From the NCBI RefSeq assembly GCF_003352005.1, contig NZ_CP024848.1:1249001-1313000 (forward strand): a stretch of 64,000 nt of DNA, given 5' to 3'. Shown here one piece after another: positions 27,925 through 36,261 of the stretch. The position numbers were made by a program, and so were the translations under genes. Position 1 is the first letter of the stretch. Every line of letters begins with the position of its first letter. The notes beneath the pieces were generated by a model. It was not told the origin of the DNA. It made no database searches and saw only the letters and a program-made list of their open reading frames with translations. Source of the stretch: Oceanobacillus zhaokaii. GTDB taxonomy: Bacteria; Bacillota; Bacilli; Bacillales; Amphibacillaceae.

Positions 27925-29201
27925 TGGGAAATCAAAGAGCAGAACAATTAAAAAATGATTGGGAAAATAATAATCGCTGGGAAGGGGTGGAACGGCCATA
28001 TAGCGCTGAAGATGTCATCCGGATTCGTGGTTCGATTGACATAGAATACACCCTTGCAGACAAAGGAGCAAGAAAGCTTTGGAATTTAATCAATACCGAG
28101 GATTATGTGAATGCACTTGGAGCGTTGACCGGCAATCAGGCAGTACAACAAGTGAAGGCAGGTCTGAAGGCAATTTACTTAAGCGGATGGCAGGTTGCTG
28201 CAGATGCCAATCTGGCTGGACAAATGTATCCAGATCAAAGTCTTTATCCTGCAAACAGTGTGCCGAATGTTGTGAAGCGTATCAATCAGGCGTTACAGCG
28301 GGCAGACCAGATCCATCATTCGGAGGGGAATAACGAGATTGACTGGTTTGCGCCAATTGTTGCTGATGCAGAAGCAGGCTTCGGTGGCCAGCTTAATGTA
28401 TTTGAATTAATGAAGTCAATGATTGAGTCTGGGGCATCTGCCGTCCACTTTGAAGATCAGCTGTCATCAGAGAAAAAATGTGGTCATTTAGGTGGAAAAG
28501 TCTTGCTTCCGACGCAAAATGCGATTAAAAATCTGATTGCTGCGCGTTTTGCAGCAGATGTCATGGGCACACCCACGATTATCATTGCAAGAACAGATGC
28601 AAATGCTGCAGATATGATTACAAATGATATCGATCCGTACGATGCTACATTCATTACGGGTGAGCGTACAACAGAAGGCTTCTACAAAACCAGATCAGGA
28701 ATTGAACAGGCGATAGCCAGGGGATTGGCTTATGCACCGTATGCAGATCTGATCTGGTGCGAAACATCAGAGCCAAATATGGAAGAGGCAAAGATGTTTG
28801 CTGATGCTATTCATCGAGAGTACCCAAACAAATTACTAGCATATAATTGTTCACCCTCTTTTAATTGGAAACGCAAATTGACAGATGAGGAGACAGCTAA
28901 TTTCCAGGAAGAACTGGGCAAGATGGGCTATAAATTCCAATTTGTCACATTGGCAGGATTCCATGCACTGAATCACAGTATGTTTGAGCTTGCTCGAAAG
29001 TATAAAGATGAAGGGATGGCTGCCTACTCTGAGCTGCAGCAGGCTGAATTTAGCAGTGAGCAATACGGATATAGTGCAACAAGGCATCAACGCGAGGTTG
29101 GTACAGGATATTTTGATGAAGTTGCACAAGTTATATCAGGTGGTACATCATCAACAACTGCTCTGGAAGGGTCTACAGAGGCAGAACAGTTTACACGATA
29201 A
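27924..29201 (+). CDS. aceA: Isocitrate lyase
   Basis: Splits isocitrate into glyoxylate and succinate, the first step of the glyoxylate shunt. The 425-residue protein has the active-site motif KKCGH (Cys186) and the metal-binding stretch [10 protein letters not shown] at about 147-156. Its ATG overlaps the malate synthase stop by one base, so the two are translationally coupled and made together. GGGGGAAATGCGTA forms the ribosome binding site inside aceB. A terminator follows 190 bases later. Confidence 0.96.
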   Translation: MGNQRAEQLKNDWENNNRWEGVERPYSAEDVIRIRGSIDIEYTLADKGARKLWNLINTEDYVNALGALTGNQAVQQVKAGLKAIYLSGWQVAADANLAGQMYPDQSLYPANSVPNVVKRINQALQRADQIHHSEGNNEIDWFAPIVADAEAGFGGQLNVFELMKSMIESGASAVHFEDQLSSEKKCGHLGGKVLLPTQNAIKNLIAARFAADVMGTPTIIIARTDANAADMITNDIDPYDATFITGERTTEGFYKTRSGIEQAIARGLAYAPYADLIWCETSEPNMEEAKMFADAIHREYPNKLLAYNCSPSFNWKRKLTDEETANFQEELGKMGYKFQFVTLAGFHALNHSMFELARKYKDEGMAAYSELQQAEFSSEQYGYSATRHQREVGTGYFDEVAQVISGGTSSTTALEGSTEAEQFTR

Positions 29202-29392
29202 TATTAAAAAACTGCTTACCGATTGGGAACTCGTATTCTCCGTTCACTCGCTATGAATTTTACAGGAATCTAGTAAATAGCAGTTCCTTGCTTTCTGTTA
29301 TTTAGAGATTATCGGAAATTTTAAAGGAAAGCGAGATGTGATAATGGCCTGGCCAAAATAGTCAGATTCTGAAGTAATTAAGAGAATAGTTA

Positions 29393-29432
29393 AAGCCCCT
29401 AGTTAATTACAGTTAGGGGCTTGTTTCATTTC
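29393..29432 (+). terminator. Intrinsic terminator of aceBA
   Basis: 9-bp stem AAGCCCCTA / TAGGGGCTT with a 12-base loop, then GTTTCATTTCTT. The 190 bases between aceA and this hairpin contain no gene. Confidence 0.75.
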
Positions 29433-29491
29433 TTAATAAAGTAAACCCAGCCAATTCCTCACTTGACTGCATTAGGTATTTTTCGGATAAG

Positions 29492-29659
29492 TTACATTGT
29501 AATAGTTATTTCTTCTAAAATCTTAATATCCTGCAAAATCGTATTTTTAATATGAACTATATTTTTCCAATCGCCAGATCCGAGAATAAATAACCCTTGT
29601 AAATCATGTGAAAAGCAAAAAACTGGACTTGTTACATCGCCTGGTAAGGTTAATTTCAT
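29492..29659 (-). CDS. Possible small protein, unknown
   Basis: A minus-strand frame of 55 residues beginning MKLTLPGDVTSPVF, with GAAGGTG six bases before the ATG. The frame continues open 33 codons upstream (to 29758) without a ribosome binding site, so it may instead be the tail of a decayed gene. I recognise no family. Composition looks protein-like, but the evidence is thin. Confidence 0.3.
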   Translation of the reverse strand: MKLTLPGDVTSPVFCFSHDLQGLFILGSGDWKNIVHIKNTILQDIKILEEITITM

Positions 29660-29759
29660 GTTATCACCTTCAAGTAACCTTACTAGCGTTAAATATCTAA
29701 GAAGTGAGGGAAATGAGATATCAGGCAGATTCTTTTTGTGTAGAAACCAAATTGGCATT

Positions 29760-30130
29760 ATTTTGAATACAGAATGTTTTAATTTGGTACTTAATTCTAT
29801 CCTTCAATCAATTAAATCCTGTACTTAGAAGTCATTCTATTTTGTTGTTTGGTTAGAGTTGATTTTAAGTAATGTTGTTGGGGCACGTATAAAGGATGTT
29901 CCTTATAAAAGGTCTTACTTAATTAGGTTGTTCAGTGTAAACTGAAATTAAAGAAAATAAAATGATGATATATGAAAATTTGTGAAGAAATGTATTTAAA
30001 GTAATATCGATTATGTAAGGATTTAATAAACTCGAAAAATTTAATTTGTAGGGTACAAAATGATTCGTTAGTCATTTTTTTGAGATTTTGGGCATCCTCT
30101 TAATATGTAGATTAATAAGGAGGAAAGACG
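29760..30130. other. AT-rich spacer, no gene seen
   Basis: No reading frame, repeat or convincing hairpin found. It should carry the promoter of the gene at 30131, but no clear -35/-10 pair stands out. Confidence 0.4.
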
Positions 30131-30589
30131 ATGACGAAAAAAAATGTAGAAAAACCGGAAGTTAGCAACTTTGAAGTTGAACAGACACTTAGTGACCACC
30201 CAATACATAAGAGACACGAATTCTCTTTTAATGTTGATGAAAATGAGTTTAGAGGTCATTTTCACGATGGTGAAATTACGTGGATGCATCCATATCCAAA
30301 ACAAATAATAGGTGAGGAAAAAGAAGCTAAAATCGAAAACGAAATCCGCGAATTGTTGGGACAACATGGGATTTCCAGTTGGATTAATGACATTGAAATG
30401 GACCAAGTGTTTGAAGGCAGACAACACGAGCGCCGCCAAGTCATTCTTAAAGTGCAAGGACACGAGTTCAAAGGGTTTGTTCAAGAAGGAGAAATTCATT
30501 GGTTTCATCCTCATCCAAAACAAAAGCTAAAAGATGAGCATGTTGAAGCGATTGAGACAGAGATTCATGAAAAAAAAGGTAAATCTTAA
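30131..30589 (+). CDS. Cytoplasmic protein with an internal tandem repeat, unknown
   Basis: A 152-residue charged protein, without signal peptide or membrane segment, built from two copies of one unit at about residues 28-75 and 100-147. Each has the form V..(N/G)..EF+G....GEI.W.HP.PKQ followed by an acidic helix ending in E.EI.E. The GEI-W part is reminiscent of the YheE-like small beta-sheet family of Bacillus, but this is only a resemblance. The histidine pairs HP.PK in both copies could bind metal. Strong AAGGAGG ribosome binding site; its own terminator follows. Confidence 0.65.
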   Translation: MTKKNVEKPEVSNFEVEQTLSDHPIHKRHEFSFNVDENEFRGHFHDGEITWMHPYPKQIIGEEKEAKIENEIRELLGQHGISSWINDIEMDQVFEGRQHERRQVILKVQGHEFKGFVQEGEIHWFHPHPKQKLKDEHVEAIETEIHEKKGKS

Positions 30590-30634
30590 TTAGGGTAAAG
30601 AAAAGATGGTGAAGATTTCTACTTAAACTATATG

Positions 30635-30670
30635 GTGCTTATCTAAAGGAGGATAAGCACTCTTTCTTGT
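30635..30670 (+). terminator. Intrinsic terminator
   Basis: Perfect 9-bp stem GTGCTTATC / GATAAGCAC with eight-base loop, then TCTTTCTTGTT. Confidence 0.85.
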
Positions 30671-30715
30671 TGAATTTAATAAGGGACAGGCTATTAAATA
30701 GGGGGAGAAAGTAGA

Positions 30716-30808
30716 ATGACGAAAGATAAATTTAAAAGTTTAATTTTATTAGGTTCTTTAGTGGCTGTCAATAAATGTGAAGGGATTCGTTTAAATGCCT
30801 GTTTGTAA
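30716..30808 (+). pseudogene. N-terminal stub of a small YtxH-like protein
   Basis: A GGGGGAGAAAG ribosome binding site and ATG start a frame beginning MTKDKFKSLILLGSLVAV, the typical start of small YtxH-type membrane-associated proteins. After 16-18 residues the reading changes into unrelated sequence and stops at 30808, inside the next remnant. It looks like a gene cut by a deletion that joined its front to the following remnant. Confidence 0.5.
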
Positions 30809-31068
30809 ACAATGCGGTAAAAAATGGACTTGGAGACAAACGATGAAAACACTGTCACATTGTGACAATAAACAATATGAGACAGCTTCGCCCAAGAAAA
30901 GAACGTCTATAATTGGTCTAGTACCACTAATTGTAATTGCCTATTAATGTCTTTTTAAACTCCCCTTGGTGGATGGTTGTCGTTATTAAGATACCTATGA
31001 TAGCAGTTATTTTGAGTGTCTATCCTTATATGATTAAACTTTCCAATGAAGAAGAACCCCTCTGGTGA
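30795..31068 (+). pseudogene. Decayed CXXC-20-CXXC protein gene
   Basis: The frame from ATG 30795 begins MPVCKQCGKKWTWRQTMK, clearly related to the intact protein at 3352-3645 (MPNCQKCGQHWSWLQTLK). The second CXXC region is damaged by a short deletion (SHCDNKQYE), an in-frame TAA follows LIVIAY at about 30944, and the homologous tail (YPYMIKLSNEEEPLW) is recovered further on up to the TGA at 31066. Internal deletion plus stop shows it is not functional. Confidence 0.75.
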
Positions 31069-31110
31069 ACTAACAATTAACTATTCAATATTAAACTAAA
31101 CCAGCTAATC

Positions 31111-31290
31111 ACTTTTGTAGACTTTATTGAGCATGTCGTCCCTGTGTTGCAATCAAGAGGAATTTACCGTAAAGAATATGAAGCAAATACATTAAGAGAA
31201 AGTTTATTTGGAAAAGGAAAGGTGCATTTGCCGGATAGCCATCTCGGGAAAAAGGTATCAATTTCTAAACCAAATGTAGAAACTGTATAG
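31111..31290 (+). pseudogene. C-terminal fragment of an NtaA/SnaA-type flavin monooxygenase
   Basis: The translated segment FVDFIEHVVPVLQSRGIYRK and the following EYEANTLRESL match the C-terminus of the complete monooxygenase at 59107-60459 (FVNLVVPILQERGLYRLDYE, then GETLRDHL). No start codon, catalytic part or ribosome binding site is left; everything before the last 60 codons is gone. It shows that a second copy of this sulfur-related enzyme type once lay here. Confidence 0.75.
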
Positions 31291-31469
31291 TAAGTGTTCA
31301 AGAGTTGTTAAAGTAAATGAAATTAACGATATTTAGGAAAGTTTTATAGTTTTTCAAAGAAAAGGGCGCGATTGTTTAATAGCGTCATTTTCTTCTTCAA
31401 CAAACGGGGGCTTTTCTTAAAGAAGGAGAAGTACCTTTTTTGTTGAAGTTATTAGACTAAAGGGGCAGT

Positions 31470-31765
31470 TTGGTGAAAGATACTGGATTAAGAGTAAGGC
31501 CAAATAAGTTATTAGGAATATTTGGTGGAGAGAGTTTTCGTTTTACATACCCTCACGGTGATCAAGTAGAGTACAGTGTATTTGTTTTTGAATGCAATAT
31601 AGTAAGTGGGGAATTGACCCCGATTGATGGTGAATCGCCGACCTAGTCTTTATTAAAGAGGAAAGTCAACCGAAACTTGCTTTACCATATCCAGACTTTA
31701 TATTTAAGAAATCACTTTCAGATAATGCTTATTTTCAATGGGAAAATAACTCGCTTAGGAAATAA
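31470..31765 (+). pseudogene. Frameshifted Nudix hydrolase fragment
   Basis: Starts inside the Nudix box (KDTGLRVRP in place of EETGL...), continues with FGGESFRFTYPHGDQVEYSV and FECNIVSGELTPIDGE, meets a TAG after GESPT at about 31645, and then continues in another frame as DLVFIKEESQPKLALPYPDF to the TAA at 31763. That order is typical of Nudix hydrolases, so a frameshift and loss of the N-terminal half have inactivated it. Confidence 0.75.
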
Positions 31766-31814
31766 TATTTTTGTGTTTTAACATGATTGATTTAAATGGA
31801 AGGGGAAATAGTCA

Positions 31815-32324
31815 TTGGTAACGATTCAAAAGGCTGGACCAAATCATATTGATGGAATCGCGTGGGTTTGTACTGCAAGTTATTGGTCTACATATGCTGA
31901 TTTGCTTTCAACGGAATACATTGAACGCATGATTAAGGAATTTTATATTCCAGAACGCTTACTCAAAGAAGTGACAAAAACCTCAAAATCATGGAATGGC
32001 TGGATAGTTGCTGTCGAGAATGGAGAAGTCATAGGTGCAGGCGTTGGCGGAATGATAAGTGAGAACCATGGCGAATTATTTGTATTGTACACGGACCCAG
32101 GGCGCAGAAAAGAAGGGCTTGGCAGCATGATTCTGGATGCGGTTACCAAGGAATTAATCGAATATGGCGCGAAGGAACAATGGGTGAACGTTACAAAAGG
32201 AAATCAAAAAGGCATACCATTTTATGAGGCAAAAGGATTTCAATTTATCCATGAACAGGACGAGTATGGAATCATCGAAGGCGAGAATTTTAAAGCACTG
32301 AGGTATCATCGTTTTCTTTTATGA
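31815..32324 (+). CDS. GNAT family N-acetyltransferase
   Basis: A 169-residue GNAT protein. Acetyl-CoA binding region LYTDPGRRKEGLGSMILDAV at about residues 93-112, and WVNVTKGNQKGIPFYEAKGF near the end. It starts with TTG at 31815 after AAGGGG. The N-terminal WVCTASYWSTYADLLSTEYI is common in small-molecule acetyltransferases of Bacillaceae. Substrate unknown. It follows the gene graveyard and appears intact. Confidence 0.8.
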   Translation: MVTIQKAGPNHIDGIAWVCTASYWSTYADLLSTEYIERMIKEFYIPERLLKEVTKTSKSWNGWIVAVENGEVIGAGVGGMISENHGELFVLYTDPGRRKEGLGSMILDAVTKELIEYGAKEQWVNVTKGNQKGIPFYEAKGFQFIHEQDEYGIIEGENFKALRYHRFLL

Positions 32325-32441
32325 TTAGCTAGTACGGTAATTTACTTGATAGTTAAAGGGGATTATATAATGAGTCTGTTACTTATTCTGTTATCTGAGC
32401 GAACTACCTTATAGAAAATAAATTTAAGGGGTGAGCGAGGA

Positions 32442-32588
32442 ATGAAATGGGTAAAAGAATCTTACAATAAGCAGTCGGAATTGATGAAAAAGGGAAAGGC
32501 AAAGGTTGAAAGCTTTCATCAGAAGACATTAGAAGAAGTTGAATTGTTTTCCGAAAGTAAAAAGTTAGAAGGATGGTTAAAGTTATGA
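32442..32588 (+). CDS. Small charged protein of 48 residues, unknown
   Basis: A 48-residue, mostly Lys/Glu protein predicted to be helical, beginning MKWVKESYNKQSELM. A GGGGTGAGCGAGGA sequence precedes the ATG, and its TGA overlaps the start of the SRPBCC gene (ATGA-like arrangement), which suggests translational coupling. It may be a real small partner, or the remains of a longer gene fused away; I cannot tell which. Confidence 0.4.
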   Translation: MKWVKESYNKQSELMKKGKAKVESFHQKTLEEVELFSESKKLEGWLKL

Positions 32589-33007
32589 ATAATCTTACGA
32601 AAATGAAAATATTTAAACCTGCAAATGAAGTGTTTGAAGCATTTGTGGACCCTGCGAAAATTGGGGGATTTTGGTTTTCATCTAGTTCTGAGAGATGGGT
32701 GCAAGGGAAGACGATTACATTAAGATACGACGAGTACGATGCTCAAGGAGAGATAGAAATAATAGAGATTGAAGCAAATAAAAAAATCTTCTTTCAAGAT
32801 GGCTCAGGACATCATATCACGATTTTGCTAACGGCGTTTGATAATACAAATACCATTATTGAAATACAAGAAGAAGGTTTTGATGATAATAATCCAGAGT
32901 TTATCAATCAATTGATTGATAACAAAGAGGGTTGGGTTTATATGCTTACTTGTCTGAAGGGTTATTTGGAATACGGTGTTAATTTGAGAGCTGCATTAGT
33001 TAAATAA
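32585..33007 (+). CDS. SRPBCC / AHSA1-like domain protein
   Basis: A 140-residue START-like protein: an N-terminal strand (LTKMKIFKPANEVFEAFVDP), a WFSSSSERWVQGKTITLRY segment, and a C-terminal helix (GWVYMLTCLKGYLEYG). Such domains bind hydrophobic ligands or Hsp90-type partners; the bacterial proteins are mostly uncharacterised. The ATG at 32585 is preferred because AAGGATGG is eight bases ahead; an in-frame ATG at 32573 is the alternative. A terminator follows closely. Confidence 0.8.
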   Translation: MNNLTKMKIFKPANEVFEAFVDPAKIGGFWFSSSSERWVQGKTITLRYDEYDAQGEIEIIEIEANKKIFFQDGSGHHITILLTAFDNTNTIIEIQEEGFDDNNPEFINQLIDNKEGWVYMLTCLKGYLEYGVNLRAALVK

Positions 33008-33015
33008 TTTCCAGG

Positions 33016-33045
33016 AAAAAGAGCGATGTTGCTCTTTTTTTCTTT
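33016..33045 (+). terminator. Intrinsic terminator after the SRPBCC gene
   Basis: 9-bp stem AAAAAGAGC / GCTCTTTTT with six-base loop and a run of T. Confidence 0.9.
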
Positions 33046-33295
33046 GGCAGACAATAAATTTCGGATAATTTCTCGATGTATTTCGCAACTAAGACCATCT
33101 ATCAAAGGCCTGTGACAGCCAATGTATCTAAAAAAGGGAGGGAATGTTTATGCGTGAGCAAAATTATACCTCAATAGAAAAACTATTGCTGATAGCGTTA
33201 TCAGTTTGTGAAGTAAGTCACATTACTTGATGTTGACTTTCGTTTTTGGTATTAATAATACTGTTGTAAAAATTAGCAAATGGAGGAATACAAAA

Positions 33296-33847
33296 TTGAA
33301 AATAGTAGCAATGGTAGGAACTAATCGAAAAGGTTCATATAATATGCATCTTGTTAAATATATGCAAGCAAGATATACAGATAAACTGGAAATTGAGATT
33401 TTGCCAATTGACCAACTTCCAATGTATAACCAAGATAATGAAATGGATCCACCAGCATTGGTGAAAGAAATTAGAGAGAAGATCAAGAATAGTGACGGTA
33501 TTTTATTCGCAACACCTGAATATAATGCTTCTATTTCTGCAGTACTAAAAAATGCAATCGACTGGTTCTCAAGAGTTGAGAAAGTAATGATCAACAAACC
33601 TGCGATGATTGTGGGAGCATCAATGGGTGCATTAGGAACCGTTAAAGCTCAAATGCAGCTTCGTCAAATTTTGAATGCACCTGGTGTATCAACATTAACT
33701 TTACCAGGTAATGAAGTATTCGTCGGTTCCGTGCATGAAAAGATTGATCAAAACGGTGTACTTACAGATGAATCAACAATTCAATTTATTGACATGGTGA
33801 TTGAAAACTATATTGATTGGATTGAAAAAACTAAAGTATATAGCTAA
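33296..33847 (+). CDS. NADPH-dependent FMN reductase
   Basis: A 183-residue flavodoxin-like flavoprotein. The FMN phosphate loop is VGTNRKGSYN near the N-terminus and the flavin-stacking motif is FATPEYNASISAVLKNAIDW at about residues 71-90. Members reduce quinones, azo compounds or chromate, or supply FMNH2 to monooxygenases. The TTG at 33296 follows TGGAGG by nine bases; the frame extends 23 codons upstream but without a ribosome binding site. It could supply reduced flavin to the two monooxygenases at 54 and 59 kb, though it is not linked to them. Confidence 0.87.
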   Translation: MKIVAMVGTNRKGSYNMHLVKYMQARYTDKLEIEILPIDQLPMYNQDNEMDPPALVKEIREKIKNSDGILFATPEYNASISAVLKNAIDWFSRVEKVMINKPAMIVGASMGALGTVKAQMQLRQILNAPGVSTLTLPGNEVFVGSVHEKIDQNGVLTDESTIQFIDMVIENYIDWIEKTKVYS

Positions 33848-33854
33848 TATAGGT

Positions 33855-33896
33855 AACTTGTCCGGGAGATGATTGTCTTGCGGGCAAGTTTTTTAG
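33855..33896 (+). terminator. Intrinsic terminator after the FMN reductase
   Basis: 10-bp stem AACTTGTCCG / CGGGCAAGTT (one G-U pair), then TTTTTTAG. Confidence 0.8.
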
Positions 33897-34051
33897 TTTT
33901 GGAGGATAAACCAATAGGAGAGCTAGAATAACAGCTCAGACTATACCTCGATCAGAAATCGAAACAACGAAACCAAGACAAAACATTTATCAATTTCCTC
34001 TTCTTGGTAATACTATCAAATGCAAAGTTAATAATAAGAAAGGATAGATAA

Positions 34052-34762
34052 ATGATGAAAAAATTTCTATTTATTGTTTTGGTATCTGTATTTACACTGC
34101 TGATTACATCACAAGTTACCGCGAATCCTGGTAGTACCGTGTATGACGAAATAGTTTGGCATGAGGGGAAAGAACATAAGCGTTTTTTTAAAAGTGAAGC
34201 ATTATTAAAGCTTCATGCGATGGAGCTTGGAATTAAAACAGAGGGCAAAGATATGGAATCTTTAACCAAGGAAGTTCATGAAGGAATAATAATAAGGAAG
34301 GCAAATGAGCTGGGAATTGAGTCTGAAGGAAGAGATTTGCAGGAGTTAGGTAAAGAAGTACATCAAATGATGGTGATGAAAAAGGCAGATACGCTTGGGA
34401 TAAATATCGAAGGAAAAGATTTTAAAACAATAACAAAGGAAGTTAAAGAGGCAAAGATAAAAAAGATGGCTGCTAGGTTGGGGATAAAAACAGATGGCAA
34501 GGATATGAAGAAATTAAGAAAAGAAGTTATGGAAACGTATTTGAGATCAGAAGCTGAGAAGTTAGGAATACTTACTGCCGGAAAAGATCAAGAACAATTA
34601 AAACAGGAAATTCAAAGAGCAAAAATACTAAAGGCTGCAGATAAACTAGGAGTCGAAGTAAAGAACAAGGATTCGGAGCAGCTGTTAGATGAAATCATTA
34701 CGAATCATTTAGAGAAAGCAAAGGAGCTTAATGTATATCCATTTGATCACAGTATGAAGTAA
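34052..34762 (+). CDS. Secreted protein with six 28-residue repeats
   Basis: A 236-residue exported protein. Residues 1-24 are a signal peptide (cleavage likely after VTA). From about residue 48 to 220 come six back-to-back units of 28 residues, each of the form A..LGI...GKD...L.KEV....I, and a broken seventh (EKAKELNVYPFD). Each unit should form two short helices, so the whole may be a helical-repeat rod. Strongly charged, no cysteines, no anchor. I do not recognise the family; cell-surface or extracellular role is inferred only from the signal peptide. AAAGGATAG precedes the ATG. Confidence 0.75.
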   Translation: MMKKFLFIVLVSVFTLLITSQVTANPGSTVYDEIVWHEGKEHKRFFKSEALLKLHAMELGIKTEGKDMESLTKEVHEGIIIRKANELGIESEGRDLQELGKEVHQMMVMKKADTLGINIEGKDFKTITKEVKEAKIKKMAARLGIKTDGKDMKKLRKEVMETYLRSEAEKLGILTAGKDQEQLKQEIQRAKILKAADKLGVEVKNKDSEQLLDEIITNHLEKAKELNVYPFDHSMK

Positions 34763-34821
34763 TTCAAAAAAATGATGGTAATGTTGCTCTAAAGATGTTA
34801 TGATTACGTAGCGATGAGCTG

Positions 34822-34887
34822 GTTTGTGTAAGACGAGGAACAAGGCACTACATGTGAATGTGAACACATGGTTCACTCGCCACAAAC
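34822..34887. other. Imperfect long hairpin in the spacer
   Basis: Nested complementary blocks GTTTGTG / CACAAAC, CGAG / CTCG and CATGTG / CACATG can form a 66-base imperfect stem just ahead of a terminator. Meaning unknown; may be part of the 3' untranslated region of the repeat-protein gene. Confidence 0.4.
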
Positions 34888-34895
34888 GATCGAAG

Positions 34896-34926
34896 ACGTC
34901 TATATTTATATAGGCGTTTTTTTATT
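34896..34926 (+). terminator. Intrinsic terminator after the repeat-protein gene
   Basis: 10-bp stem ACGTCTATAT / ATATAGGCGT (one G-U) with a two-base loop, then eight T. The remaining 210 bases to the next gene hold nothing that I can support. Confidence 0.8.
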
Positions 34927-35138
34927 AGTATTGAAGAAAGTAAGTGCAACTAAGGCTGTCACCGAAAGGCATGGTGACAAACAATTTCTCTAAGATCAAA
35001 ATGTAAGCGATTTCTATAGTCATCGGCAAATCTGTCGTTTTCGAAACTTATTACGATATTATACAAAGGAAAAATATTCCTAACAAAATAACGCTATTCA
35101 TGCTAAACTACAAGTATAATCGGAAAGAGGTGACCATT

Positions 35139-36056
35139 ATGAAGAAAATAAAATTAGGTACTAGCAATTTAGAGGTGTCAAACATTTCATTAGGATGTAT
35201 GCGTCTTGGCAAGCTAGAAGTAAAAGAAGCGGCCGAAGTTATCCATAATGCGTTAGAGCTTGGTATTGATTTTTTTGATCATGCAGATATTTATTCTGGT
35301 GGAAAGTCGGAAGAAATCTTTGCAGAAGCGATAGGGATGAACCCAGCTGTTCGAGAGCAAATATTCATACAAACGAAAGCTGGTATTCGCGAAGGCTATT
35401 TTGATTTTTCCAAAGAGCATATATTGGCAGCAGTGGATGGCAGTCTATCACGATTGAAAACTGATTATGTCGATAGCTTATTACTTCATCGTCCAGACGC
35501 ACTTATGGATCCTGAGGAGGTTGCTGAGGCATTCACAATATTAAAAGATAGTGGAAAAGTCCGTCATTTTGGTGTAAGTAATCAAAACCCGATGCAAATT
35601 GAATTATTGAAGAAATACATAAAACAGGATTTAATTGTCAATCAATTGCAATTTAGTATCATGCATTCTGGGATGATCGATGCTGGGATTCAAGTAAACA
35701 CAAAACATGATAATTCGCTTAACCGAGATGGAAGTATCCTCGATTATAGTAGATTGCATGATATGACGATTCAGGCGTGGTCACCTTTCCAACACGGGTT
35801 TTTCGGTGGCGTATTCATCGACAACGAACAATTTCCAGAGCTAAATTCAAAGCTAGAAGAAATTGGTGAGAAATACGGTGTAAACAAGTCAGCAGTAGCG
35901 ATTGCTTGGATATTACGACATCCGGCAAAAATTCAACCAATTGTAGGTACATTAAATACGGAACGGTTAACGGGCATTGCCAAAGCAAATGAAATCGACC
36001 TAACAAGGAAAGAATGGTATGAAATTTATCTTGCAGCAGGCAATGATCTACCATAG
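35139..36056 (+). CDS. Aldo/keto reductase (YdhF-like)
   Basis: A 305-residue NAD(P)H-dependent oxidoreductase of the TIM-barrel aldo/keto reductase family. The catalytic tetrad is visible: Asp47 and Tyr52 (FDHADIYSGG), Lys80 (IQTKAG) and His117 (LLLHRPD). The C-terminal cofactor region is PIVGTLNTERL. It resembles E. coli YdhF-type enzymes with a broad carbonyl substrate range. The ATG at 35139 follows AAAGAGGTGA; the frame runs 13 codons further upstream. Single gene. Confidence 0.9.
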   Translation: MKKIKLGTSNLEVSNISLGCMRLGKLEVKEAAEVIHNALELGIDFFDHADIYSGGKSEEIFAEAIGMNPAVREQIFIQTKAGIREGYFDFSKEHILAAVDGSLSRLKTDYVDSLLLHRPDALMDPEEVAEAFTILKDSGKVRHFGVSNQNPMQIELLKKYIKQDLIVNQLQFSIMHSGMIDAGIQVNTKHDNSLNRDGSILDYSRLHDMTIQAWSPFQHGFFGGVFIDNEQFPELNSKLEEIGEKYGVNKSAVAIAWILRHPAKIQPIVGTLNTERLTGIAKANEIDLTRKEWYEIYLAAGNDLP

Positions 36057-36080
36057 TACATCAAAGAGGTTTGAATTTTC

Positions 36081-36241
36081 CCTACATGTAACGAGCAGTA
36101 AGTCCCCACTTCAAGGCTTCGAGGGGTGTCAAGAAAGCTAAGTGGGGAATCAAACTGCTCGTATATATCCGGTTCGTTCAACTAACATTTAGAGGGGAGG
36201 TAAGGAACCCCCCCACTAAATGAAGTTTCGCTTTACATAGG
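36081..36241 (+). repeat. Three-helix junction element, copy R1
   Basis: Outer helix TGTAA (36087-36091) with TTACA (36233-36237), extended by CCTA/TAGG. Arm A pairs CGAGCAG with CTGCTCG and TCCCCACTT with AAGTGGGGA (36092-36161). Arm B pairs CATTTAG with CTAAATG and GGGG with CCCC (36186-36222). The same three helices with different base pairs occur at 53783-53932. The conserved junction strand is GTTCAACTAACATTTAG here. The element ends 21 bases before the lipoprotein start, so it may be part of its 5' leader. Could be a structured RNA or a small non-autonomous transposable element. Confidence 0.65.
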
Positions 36242-36261
36242 TTCAGCTTAGGAGGCAAAAC

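Noticed and set aside
32370..32414. Short frame MSLLLILLSERTTL
   Set aside because: Fourteen codons only, no support beyond a weak Shine-Dalgarno sequence.
33150..33230. 26-codon frame MREQNYTSIEKLLLIALSVC after AGGGAGGG
   Set aside because: Good ribosome binding site but no recognisable product or terminator; probably a gene remnant or chance frame.
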